Shown piece after piece: positions 1 through 5,169 of a stretch of DNA of 5,299 nt; position 1 is the first letter of the stretch; each line of letters starts with the position of its first letter. Source of the DNA: Clostridia bacterium (GTDB lineage: Bacteria > Bacillota > Peptococcia > DRI-13 > DTU073); NCBI GenBank assembly GCA_012842035.1, contig DUTO01000228.1:1-5299 (forward strand), given 5' to 3'. Both the position numbers and the translations under genes were made by a program. The notes under the pieces are model-generated. The model ran no database searches and had not been told where the DNA came from. It was given only the letters and a program-made list of their open reading frames with translations.

Positions 1-25
1 ACCTCTTGCTTAAGTCTTCCAGCCC

Positions 26-53
26 TGGTCAAGCGTAAATCATATGTTATAAT
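26..53 (+). promoter_or_regulatory. Candidate sigma-A promoter for the alcohol dehydrogenase
   Basis: A perfect TATAAT box lies at 48-53, with TGGTCA (4 of 6 matches to TTGACA) at 26-31, giving a 16-base spacer. A second overlapping TATAAT occurs at 53-58 but has no good -35 partner. Initiation would fall near 60, leaving a leader of roughly 110 bases before the dehydrogenase start. A weaker alternative nearer the gene is TTGTAA at 104-109 with TAGGAT at 127-132 and a 17-base spacer. The call rests on motif matching only. Confidence 0.45.
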
Positions 54-65
54 ATAATTTACGCT
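32..65. promoter_or_regulatory. Inverted repeat around the -10 box, candidate operator
   Basis: AGCGTAAAT at 32-40 is the exact reverse complement of ATTTACGCT at 57-65. The 16 bases between them contain the TATAAT box. One arm would lie in the -35/-10 spacer and the other over the expected start site, which is the geometry of a repressor operator. No T-run follows, so it does not look like a terminator. The binding protein is unknown. Confidence 0.4.
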
Positions 66-168
66 AAACATTTTCATTATTGCAAACTATCTTGAAATGT
101 TAGTTGTAAGGTGTAGGAAAAAGTAGTAGGATAGAAGTAATTGAAAAAACTGGAGGTGTTTTATTTAA

Positions 169-1227
169 ATGAAAGGTTTTGCAATGTTAGGTATTGGTAA
201 GGCAGGCTGGATTGAAAAAGAAGACCCTGTGGCCGGTCCTTTTGATGCCATCTGTCGTCCCTTGGCTTTATCTCCTTGTACATCAGATATTCACACTGTA
301 TTTGAAGGGGCTTTAGGCGAACGTACTGATATGATTTTAGGTCATGAAGCAGTAGGTGAAGTGGTTGAAATAGGAAGTGAAGTTAAAGACTTTAAGCCCG
401 GTGATCGTGTTGTCGTACCGGCAATCACACCTGATTGGCGTTCCTTGGAAGCTCAAGCCGGTTTTGCCCAGCATTCGGGTGGCATGTTAGCCGGTTGGAA
501 GTATTCTAACTTTAAAGATGGTTCCATGGCTGAATTATTTCATGTTAATGATGCGGATATGAACTTAGCCTTATTACCGGAGGGCATGTCTTTAGAATCA
601 GCAGTCATGCTTACTGATATGGTAACTACTGGTTTCCATGGTGCGGAAAATGCTAATATTCAATTCGGCGATACTGTAGTGGTGGTAGGTATTGGTCCTG
701 TAGGTTTAATGGCTGTAGCCGGTGCGAAGTTACGGGGTGCCGGAAGAATTTTTGCCGTAGGTAGCAGACCTTTATGTGTAGAAGCAGCTAAATTCTATGG
801 AGCTACCGATATTATTAACTATCGTGATGGGGACATCGTAGAACAAATTTCCGAATTAATGGGTGGTAAAGGTGTAGATGCAGTGATTATTGCTGGAGGA
901 AATCCTGAAGTAGTTGCTCAAGCCGTTAAAATGACTAAACCGGGTGGACATATCTCCAATGTTAATTATCATGGTCAGGGAGAAACATTACCTATTCCTC
1001 GGGTAGAGTGGGGTAGTGGTATGGCTCATAAAAATATTCAAGGTGGGTTAACCCCTGGTGGTCGGTTAAGAATGGAAAAGTTAGTTAGTTTAGTAGAACA
1101 TAATCGTTTAGACCCCAGTAAATTAGTTACCCATGTCTTTAATGGCTTACAGTATGCAGAAAAGGCGTTATTGTTAATGAAGGATAAGCCGAAAGATTTA
1201 ATTAAGCCGGTAGTATTGGTAGAGTAG
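169..1227 (+). CDS. adh: NADP-dependent secondary (isopropanol-type) alcohol dehydrogenase
   Basis: This is a cytoplasmic zinc-dependent medium-chain dehydrogenase that interconverts secondary alcohols and ketones, for example isopropanol and acetone, using NADP(H). The 352 residues align end to end, without obvious gaps, with the Thermoanaerobacter brockii and Clostridium beijerinckii enzymes as I remember them. The catalytic zinc ligands Cys37, His59 with Glu60, and Asp150 are all present. The nucleotide fold shows GIGPVG at 174-179. The NADP-selecting GSRP stretch (198-201, including Arg200) and Tyr218 are retained, which argues for NADP over NAD. The usual structural-zinc cysteines are absent, as expected for this subfamily. 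Residues 283 and 295, cysteines in the T. brockii enzyme, are Ser and Thr here. GGAGGTG at 152-158 supports the ATG start. The gene is monocistronic, with its own promoter region and a strong terminator. Family and cofactor calls are firm; the physiological substrate is inferred. Confidence 0.95.
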   Translation: MKGFAMLGIGKAGWIEKEDPVAGPFDAICRPLALSPCTSDIHTVFEGALGERTDMILGHEAVGEVVEIGSEVKDFKPGDRVVVPAITPDWRSLEAQAGFAQHSGGMLAGWKYSNFKDGSMAELFHVNDADMNLALLPEGMSLESAVMLTDMVTTGFHGAENANIQFGDTVVVVGIGPVGLMAVAGAKLRGAGRIFAVGSRPLCVEAAKFYGATDIINYRDGDIVEQISELMGGKGVDAVIIAGGNPEVVAQAVKMTKPGGHISNVNYHGQGETLPIPRVEWGSGMAHKNIQGGLTPGGRLRMEKLVSLVEHNRLDPSKLVTHVFNGLQYAEKALLLMKDKPKDLIKPVVLVE

Positions 1228-1244
1228 AATAAGAGGGGAAATAA

Positions 1245-1285
1245 AAAAAGCTTCGTTTAAACTTTAAGTTTAGACGAAGCTTTTT
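1245..1285 (+). terminator. Rho-independent terminator of the dehydrogenase gene
   Basis: A stem of about 18 pairs (1245-1262 with 1268-1285, one G-T pair) closes a 5-base loop (TTTAA). The core is AGCTTCGT pairing with ACGAAGCT. The A-run on one side and T-run on the other mean it could stop transcripts from either direction. It begins 17 bases after the dehydrogenase stop codon. Confidence 0.9.
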
Positions 1286-1289
1286 ATAT

Positions 1290-1325
1290 AAAGTCCTACT
1301 TAAGTTAATTTTTAAGTAGGACTTT
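1290..1325. terminator. Second hairpin, between adh and the sigma operon
   Basis: A perfect 14-bp stem, AAAGTCCTACTTAA at 1290-1303 with its complement at 1312-1325, encloses an 8-base loop. It lies four bases after the first terminator and its last base is the first base of the ECF-type -35 element. It probably insulates the sigma operon from read-through. It is clearly related in sequence to the hairpin at 2821-2864 beyond the operon. Confidence 0.7.
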
Positions 1326-1351
1326 AAAACTTTTTGGTTACTTTTATCGTC
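1325..1351 (+). promoter_or_regulatory. ECF-type promoter, probable sigV autoregulation
   Basis: TAAAAC followed by a T-run (1325-1330 onward) is 17 bases from CGTC at 1348-1351, which continues as TAAT. This resembles the AAC/CGTC core of Bacillus ECF promoters (sigma W, M and V groups, roughly TGAAAC-N16/17-CGTC). It lies about 60 bases before the sigma gene start, as expected for an ECF factor that transcribes its own operon. No good sigma-A promoter was seen here. Confidence 0.6.
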
Positions 1352-1374
1352 TAATAAGTAAAGGGAATGATAAA

Positions 1375-1413
1375 GGTGTACACCAAAAAAAGGAAGGAGA
1401 AATTCGTACGAAT
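1375..1413. promoter_or_regulatory. Two palindromes flanking the sigV ribosome site
   Basis: GGTGTACACC (1375-1384) and ATTCGTACGAAT (1402-1413) are both perfect palindromes with a GTAC core. Their centres are 28 bases apart. The second overlaps the first two bases of the chosen ATG, and the ribosome site AAGGAG (1394-1399) lies between them. They could be protein-binding sites or leader structure; no function is established. Confidence 0.35.
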
Positions 1414-1912
1414 GAGGAGCAGTAGTTTAGAACAAGAGCTGGAAAATTTTGTAATACAAGAGCAAGAAAAATATTATAGGCTAGCTTATAGTTATGTGAA
1501 AAATGCTGACGATGCTTTGGACATTGTCCAAGAATCTATCTATAAAGCAGTTGCCTCAATAGATTCTTTAAAAAACCCCGGTTATATCAAAACGTGGTTT
1601 TACAGGATTGTAGTTAATACAGCTTTGGATTTTTTACGCCAAAGCAAAAAAGTAGTTATTGTTGAGGAAGAGGTTTTGTCTGGCTTTTCTGAAAGTAAAG
1701 TTGATACTTATGCTGACTTAGATTTACAAAGGGCCATGGAAAAGTTGCCTTTGAGTTATCGCAGTATCATTGTCTTAAGGTTCTTTGAGGATTTAAAAAT
1801 AGAGGAGGTTGCTGAAGTTCTAGATGTAAATGTGAATACAGTAAAAACTAGGTTATATAAAGCCTTGGAAAAGTTGCGGTTGGAAATAAAAAATCAAAAT
1901 GAGGGGGATTAA
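1412..1912 (+). CDS. sigV: ECF sigma factor, SigV-like
   Basis: An extracytoplasmic-function RNA polymerase sigma factor directing transcription of envelope-stress genes. In the 166-residue form, region 2 spans about 16-80 with the SYVKNADDALDIVQES stretch and an aromatic-rich KTWFYRIVVNTALDFL segment. Region 4 spans about 104-160 with ALPL-type KLPLSYRSIIVLRFFEDL and a helix-turn-helix at about 130-150 (VNTVKTRLYKAL). The wording is very close to Bacillus subtilis SigV as I recall it. An in-frame ATG exists upstream at 1367, but ATG 1412 is preferred: AAGGAG lies 12 bases before it and the length matches the family. The longer form would add a basic 15-residue tail. An ECF-type promoter precedes it and the anti-sigma gene begins four bases after its stop, so it is a self-regulated two-gene operon. 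Confidence 0.9.
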   Translation: MRSSSLEQELENFVIQEQEKYYRLAYSYVKNADDALDIVQESIYKAVASIDSLKNPGYIKTWFYRIVVNTALDFLRQSKKVVIVEEEVLSGFSESKVDTYADLDLQRAMEKLPLSYRSIIVLRFFEDLKIEEVAEVLDVNVNTVKTRLYKALEKLRLEIKNQNEGD

Positions 1913-1916
1913 GTTG

Positions 1917-2816
1917 ATGAAAGGTCAAAATTTAGAACAATTAAAAAAGGAATATATGGAGACACCTATTCCTGCCGAATTGGATTTTGTAGTAAAAAAG
2001 TCTTTACAGGAAAGTAGAAAAAAGATGTTGCGAAAAAATAAGTTTAGAAAAATACGTACTGCAGCTATTTCTGTAGTAGCTGCTGCAGCTGTTTTCGTGG
2101 TGGGTATTAATAGTAGCCCCGTATTTGCCAAAACTTTGGCCGATGTACCTTTTGTGGGAAGTATAGTTAAGGTTTTAACTTTCAGAGAGTACACAATTGA
2201 TGAAGAGACGTTTGATGCGAAGATTATAGTTCCAGCTATAGATGGCTTGCAAAATAAAAATTTAGAAAATAGTTTAAATGAAAAATATCTGGCTGAAAAT
2301 GAAAGACTGTATGAAGAATTTATGGCAGAGATAAAAGATTTAAAGGAAAAAGGGGGAGGGCATTTAGGTGTAGATAGTGGCTATGTTGTCAAAACTGATA
2401 ATGAGAGAATACTTTCCGTGGGTCGTTATGTTGTCAATACTGCCGCTTCCTCGTCAACAGTATTTAAGTATGACACACTGGATAAGCAAGATGAAGTTTT
2501 AATCACTTTGCCCAGTTTGTTTAAAGATGAGCGTTATGTTGAAGTTATCAGTGAAAATATCAAGGAGCAGATGAGGGCACAACACCAAGCCGATGAAAAT
2601 AAGATTTATTGGGTAAAGGGTGTGGAAGATGAAGGCTTTGTGGACTTGTTTGAAAAAATAGATAAAGAACAAAGTTTCTATATCAATCCGGATGACAAAT
2701 TAGTTATTTCTTTTGACAAGTATGAAGTTGCTCCCGGTTATATGGGGGTTGTAGAATTTGTTATTCCCACAGAGGTGATTGCTGATATTTTAGTTAGTGC
2801 TGAGTATATAAAATAG
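1917..2816 (+). CDS. rsiV: RsiV-like membrane anti-sigma factor (DUF4163/DUF3298)
   Basis: Anti-sigma factor that would hold the neighbouring sigma factor at the membrane. In B. subtilis and Clostridioides difficile, RsiV binds lysozyme, is cut by signal peptidase and then by an intramembrane protease, and releases SigV. The 299 residues comprise a cytoplasmic sigma-binding part (about 1-47), one hydrophobic span (about 48-64), and an extracellular region. That region starts with the RsiV-like KTLADVPFVGSIVKVLTF stretch and includes NLENSLNEKYL. The C-terminal DUF3298 signature is FDKYEVAPGYMGVVEFVIP at 266-284. A Val-Phe-Ala site at 69-71 just past the membrane span is a plausible signal-peptidase cut. 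ATG 1917 is chosen because GAGGGGG (1901-1907) lies nine bases before it; an ATG at 1899 overlapping sigV is in frame but would use no such site. The ligand is inferred from the family. Confidence 0.88.
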   Translation: MKGQNLEQLKKEYMETPIPAELDFVVKKSLQESRKKMLRKNKFRKIRTAAISVVAAAAVFVVGINSSPVFAKTLADVPFVGSIVKVLTFREYTIDEETFDAKIIVPAIDGLQNKNLENSLNEKYLAENERLYEEFMAEIKDLKEKGGGHLGVDSGYVVKTDNERILSVGRYVVNTAASSSTVFKYDTLDKQDEVLITLPSLFKDERYVEVISENIKEQMRAQHQADENKIYWVKGVEDEGFVDLFEKIDKEQSFYINPDDKLVISFDKYEVAPGYMGVVEFVIPTEVIADILVSAEYIK

Positions 2817-2820
2817 ATAA

Positions 2821-2864
2821 ATTAAAGGTCCTGCTTAAGCCAGAGTTTAAGCAGGACCTTTAAT
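2821..2864. terminator. Bidirectional terminator between rsiV and degV
   Basis: A perfect 18-bp stem (2821-2838 with 2847-2864) encloses an 8-base loop, with the core GGTCCTGCTTAA. It starts four bases after the rsiV stop and ends 14 bases before the end of the convergent degV gene, so it can serve both. Its stem is a near copy of the 1290-1325 hairpin, with one extra pair and one compensated A-T to G-C change. Confidence 0.9.
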
Positions 2865-2878
2865 ATTTTAAAGCAAAT

Positions 2879-3736
2879 TTAACGCATGTTTTTTTGGGTA
2901 TAATAGGCAATACCAAGAGCACCGGGGCCAACATGAAGCCCAATTACAGGCCCTATATCGAGAATTTGGATTTCACTATGTAGCTTTTCTTTAATCTTAT
3001 TTGCTAAAGCAATGGCTTCCGGTAGGCAATTAATATGGTGAACGATGACTTCCCCTAAGCCATAGCGATTAATATCTTCCAACATTGTTTCAATCATAGT
3101 GTTTAGAGCATTTTTCTTGGTGCGAATTTTTTTTAAGATTGTTGTTTTGCCATTGGCTACTGTTAAAATAGGAATTATTTTGAGGATATTGCCTAATAAT
3201 GCACTGGCTTCTCCTATTCTGCCCCCTTTTTTCAAATATTCCAGATTATCGGGAATAAAGAGGAATCTACTTCTTTTAATATTGTTTTCAGCTTCTGTTT
3301 TTACTTCACTTAAAGTTTGCCCTTTTAAAGTAGCTTTCGCTGCTTGAATGGCAGCAAAGCCTAATTGCATACAATTAGAACGGGAATCAATTATTTCTAT
3401 TGGGGCATTTTTATTTTCCTCGAGAATTTTCTTTTTTACGGACTGGGCAGTAGCATAGGTACCACTCATATCTGAAGATATAAAGACACCCAGTAGACTT
3501 TTACCTTGTTTAAGAATGCGATTCATGGTTTCATACATTTCTCCAATACCGGGTTGGGATGATTTGGGGATACCTTTTTCCTCCATTAACTTATAAAAGG
3601 TTGCATTATTTATATCAGTTTCTTTAAATGTTAAATCTTTAAAAGAGACATTTAAAGAAATGGTTTCTATTTTCAACTCTTTTTTAGTGTCTTCCGCGAT
3701 GTAACTTGTGCTATCTGTTAGAACTTGAACGGTCAT
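2879..3736 (-). CDS. DegV family fatty-acid-binding protein (FakB-like)
   Basis: DegV proteins are cytosolic lipid carriers. Characterised members (FakB) hold a fatty acid for phosphorylation by the kinase FakA, feeding exogenous fatty acids into phospholipid synthesis. The 285 residues have the usual full length and all family landmarks: the N-terminal TDST motif (7-10), SSQP (59-62), SSDMSGTY (87-94), DS (117-118), LEYLKKGGRIG (165-175) and GLHVGPGALG (266-275, with His268). The Ser-Gly-Thr, Gly-Arg and His positions correspond to those that contact the fatty-acid carboxylate. AAGGAG (complement of 3745-3750) lies eight bases before the ATG. It is transcribed convergently to the sigma operon and divergently from the toxin-antitoxin operon. 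No FakA gene is in the window, so the kinase partner and preferred fatty acid are unknown. Confidence 0.92.
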   Translation of the reverse strand: MTVQVLTDSTSYIAEDTKKELKIETISLNVSFKDLTFKETDINNATFYKLMEEKGIPKSSQPGIGEMYETMNRILKQGKSLLGVFISSDMSGTYATAQSVKKKILEENKNAPIEIIDSRSNCMQLGFAAIQAAKATLKGQTLSEVKTEAENNIKRSRFLFIPDNLEYLKKGGRIGEASALLGNILKIIPILTVANGKTTILKKIRTKKNALNTMIETMLEDINRYGLGEVIVHHINCLPEAIALANKIKEKLHSEIQILDIGPVIGLHVGPGALGIAYYTQKNMR

Positions 3737-3788
3737 AAAATTTGCTCCTTGTTTTTATTATTTTGTTGCCGGAAAATCAGATAAGTGC

Positions 3789-3817
3789 TTATTACGTTAA
3801 TTTATCATTTTTAGCAA
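3789..3817 (-). promoter_or_regulatory. Weak candidate promoter for degV
   Basis: On the minus strand TTGCTA (complement of 3812-3817) is 17 bases from TAATAA (complement of 3789-3794). The -35 is fair and the -10 poor. Just downstream, ATAAG-TG-CTTAT at 3781-3792 forms a short dyad overlapping the -10. This is only a candidate. Confidence 0.3.
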
Positions 3818-3856
3818 AAACCCTTTATTTTTTAATTATTATATACCAAATATCGA

Positions 3857-3883
3857 TTGAAATTATTAAGTAAAACTTATAAT
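3857..3883 (+). promoter_or_regulatory. Promoter and dyad for the toxin-antitoxin operon
   Basis: TTGAAA (3857-3862) and a perfect TATAAT (3878-3883) are separated by 15 bases, shorter than ideal. The interval 3862-3883 is an imperfect inverted repeat: AAGT-AAA-ACTT at its centre extends outward to ATTA/TAAT with one bulged base. It overlaps the -10 box. Antitoxins of this type usually repress their own promoters, so the dyad is a plausible operator; that role is inferred. Confidence 0.5.
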
Positions 3884-3918
3884 ATAAATGTAAGGAATAT
3901 ATAAGGGGGTAAGTGGAA

Positions 3919-4158
3919 ATGCATAGCGTAAAGGTATCTAGTAAAAATCAAGTTACTTTACCCATAGAAATTTGTCGTAAGCTAAATGTAAAAAAAGGAA
4001 GTAGATTGTTTATGGAAATAAAAGATAGTAAAATCATTATCACTCTTGAACCAGAGAATTATACTGAGCATTATTATAGCATGGCTAAAGGAACATATGG
4101 TAAAACTGTTGAAGAAATTGATGCTTATGTTCAGGAAGAGAGGGAAGTGTGGGATTGA
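3919..4158 (+). CDS. AbrB/MazE-fold antitoxin (VapB-like)
   Basis: The DNA-binding antitoxin of a two-gene toxin-antitoxin module. It would neutralise the PIN-domain RNase encoded next and repress the operon. The 79 residues begin with a SpoVT/AbrB swapped-hairpin domain (about 2-46): the SSKNQVTLPIEICRKLNVKKGSRLFMEI stretch is the family hallmark. The acidic, aromatic C-terminal tail (about 47-79, ending EEREVWD) is the usual toxin-wrapping segment. ATG 3919 is preferred over an in-frame GTG at 3913 because AAGGGGGT (3903-3910) is spaced eight bases from the ATG but only two from the GTG. It overlaps the toxin gene by ten bases, so translation is probably coupled. Confidence 0.87.
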   Translation: MHSVKVSSKNQVTLPIEICRKLNVKKGSRLFMEIKDSKIIITLEPENYTEHYYSMAKGTYGKTVEEIDAYVQEEREVWD

Positions 4159-4598
4159 AATTTCTTACTGAAGAATTACGGAAAAAGAAAAAAATAATGA
4201 TAGACACGAATGTAGTTATATATTTTTTAGAGGGCAATGAGGTATTGGGGAGTTTTTCAAAGGAAGTATTCTCTATTATTGAAAAGGGTGTAGTAGAGGG
4301 ATTTATATCGGTTATTACGGTAGCGGAAGTTTTAGTTAAACCAATGAAAACGAGTAATAATTTATTGGTTAATCAAATAATGAATTTTTTGGATACTTTC
4401 CCTAATTTACATGTAGTTGATATTGAGAAGTCAATAGCTATAGAAGCTGCTAAGATAAGGGGAAAAACAGGCTTAAAAATGCCGGATGCTTTAATAATAT
4501 CTTCGGCTAAGGCTTTAGGGTGTGCTATTGTAGGGGCAGATAATCAATGGAGTAATAAAGATTTCGATGTAGAGTTTTATAATATTAATAGATTATAG
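4149..4598 (+). CDS. vapC: PIN-domain toxin (VapC-like RNase)
   Basis: A metal-dependent PIN-domain endoribonuclease, expected to cleave RNA and stop growth when the antitoxin is lost. The 149-residue reading has all four acidic active-site residues: Asp19 in MIDTN, Glu60 in TVAE, Asp113 in KMPDA and Asp131 in GADN, in normal order and spacing. It therefore looks intact. The start is uncertain. GTG 4149 has AGGAAGAG (4133-4140) eight bases upstream. TTG 4155 would overlap the antitoxin stop by four bases and has AGGG ten bases upstream. ATG 4197 would begin directly at the PIN fold but lacks a good ribosome site. The RNA target cannot be read from sequence. No terminator follows; transcription may run on into the stub at 4634. 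Confidence 0.85.
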   Translation: MGLKFLTEELRKKKKIMIDTNVVIYFLEGNEVLGSFSKEVFSIIEKGVVEGFISVITVAEVLVKPMKTSNNLLVNQIMNFLDTFPNLHVVDIEKSIAIEAAKIRGKTGLKMPDALIISSAKALGCAIVGADNQWSNKDFDVEFYNINRL

Positions 4599-4633
4599 AA
4601 GATGATAATATTTAAAGGAAAGTGGGGGTAGTT

Positions 4634-4675
4634 ATGGAAACTTTTGATTCAACTAAAAGAAGTTTATTTGAATGA
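4634..4675 (+). pseudogene. 5' stub of a DUF262/GmrSD-type gene, truncated by the IS
   Basis: An ATG, 35 bases after the toxin stop and preceded by GGGGG at 4624-4628, opens 13 codons reading METFDSTKRSLFE before a stop that lies at the edge of the IS left end. The FDSTK-x-x-L stretch strongly recalls the start of DUF262 proteins (the nuclease/NTPase domain of GmrSD-type restriction systems), which continue into a QLPDFQR motif. That continuation is not found after the IS. The stub is very short, so the family call is tentative. The good start context and abrupt end at the element support a broken gene. Confidence 0.4.
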
Positions 4676-4676
4676 T

Positions 4677-4720
4677 TTCGTCACGCATTCTTGTGACTTC
4701 GGTCGTGAGTAAGTGACGAA
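4677..4720 (+). repeat. IS left-end-like composite hairpin
   Basis: An 8-bp outer stem (TTCGTCAC at 4677-4684 with GTGACGAA at 4713-4720) encloses an inner hairpin (about 4690-4697 with 4702-4709, several G-T pairs) capped by TTCG. Imperfect subterminal hairpins are recognition elements in this IS family. The inner hairpin resembles the right-end hairpin at 5131-5150. Confidence 0.6.
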
Positions 4721-4739
4721 TATGTCGGAATAAAAATCT

Positions 4740-5115
4740 ATGCCTAAAAATAATAAAGTATATGCCTTTGATTTAGGGTTAAAAGATTTTCAACACCAAT
4801 TATTTTCCAGGATAATCAATGAAAATCAAATTATTATCGGTGAAGATTTGGGTGTGAAAAATATGATTAAAAATCAGAATCTTGCTAAAAGAATAAGTGA
4901 TGTAGCTTGGAGTGAGTTTTGTAGACAACTGGCTTATAAATCTCAATGGTATGGTCGTACTTATCATCAAGTAGATAGATGGTTTGCTTCTTCCCAAACT
5001 TGTTCAGAATGTGGAGCAATTAATAAAGAAGTAAAATTAATATAGGGTAGGAACTATCCGAATTTACGCCTGTGGAGTTAGTAGGTTACGAGGACGATTA
5101 AGCAGGAAAATCTAA
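4740..5115 (+). pseudogene. tnpB: tnpB remnant (RNA-guided nuclease, inactive)
   Basis: TnpB is the omegaRNA-guided RuvC nuclease of IS200/IS605 elements, normally around 370-400 residues. Here a 101-codon frame (4740-5045) begins near RuvC motif I (FDLGLKDF, Asp11). It jumps in frame to the block before RuvC II (INENQIIIGEDLGVKNM, Glu35), then runs through WYGRTYHQVDRWF to the first zinc knuckle (Cys88, Cys91). It stops at KEVKLI. The second CxxC knuckle and the last RuvC Asp are missing. The typical C-terminal tail (VGT-x-x-IYACG) reappears in another frame at 5047-5115, showing a further deletion with a frame change. The N-terminal half is also lost. It cannot be an active nuclease. Confidence 0.8.
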
Positions 5116-5155
5116 TCGTGAGATTAGAAGCATGTGACTTTAGTCATGTGAGGTT
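5111..5155 (+). ncRNA. omegaRNA-like 3' scaffold and IS right end
   Basis: Two adjacent hairpins are present. TCTAATC/GATTAGA (5111-5117 and 5122-5128) has a GTGA loop, a GNRA-type tetraloop. CATGTGAC/GTCATGTG (5131-5138 and 5143-5150) has a TTTA loop and two G-T pairs. AGGTTCACC follows. In active elements the omegaRNA covers the tnpB 3' end and ends at the right end, with the guide taken from flanking DNA. Whether this copy is still transcribed is unknown. Confidence 0.5.
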
Positions 5156-5169
5156 CACCACACGACTTG

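Larger units (their letters stand above)
4676..5158 (+). mobile_element. Decayed IS200/IS605-family element, tnpB only
   Basis: The segment holds a left-end-like hairpin (4677-4720), a tnpB remnant and a right-end hairpin pair (5111-5150) followed by AGGTTCACC, a typical ending for tnpB-only (IS1341-type) members. No tnpA transposase is present. At about 480 bases it is far shorter than an intact tnpB element (usually over 1.2 kb), consistent with several deletions. The exact ends are estimates, because these elements make no target duplication. Confidence 0.65.

Noticed and set aside
1..20. CTTGCTTAAGTC at the left edge, similar to one arm of the two covarying hairpins
   Set aside because: No complementary arm follows, so a third hairpin cannot be supported; it may be chance or a broken terminator of an off-window gene.
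1367..1411. Upstream in-frame start for the sigma factor
   Set aside because: The added 15 residues are not typical of SigV, and the ribosome site at 1394-1399 serves ATG 1412 instead.
1925..2194. Minus-strand open frame of 89 codons inside rsiV
   Set aside because: It lies entirely within the strongly supported rsiV gene, has no ribosome site and its protein resembles nothing known.
3099..3347. Plus-strand open frame of 82 codons inside degV
   Set aside because: It is antisense to well-conserved DegV motifs; the hydrophobic look comes from reading the complement of charged codons.
4636..4682. ECF-like GGAAAC plus CGTC pair, considered as a sigV target promoter
   Set aside because: The two boxes are 37 bases apart, far beyond the 16-17 required, and CGTC belongs to the IS hairpin.
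4800..4997. Minus-strand open frame of 65 codons in the tnpB remnant
   Set aside because: It is antisense to a clearly recognisable TnpB segment and has no start context.
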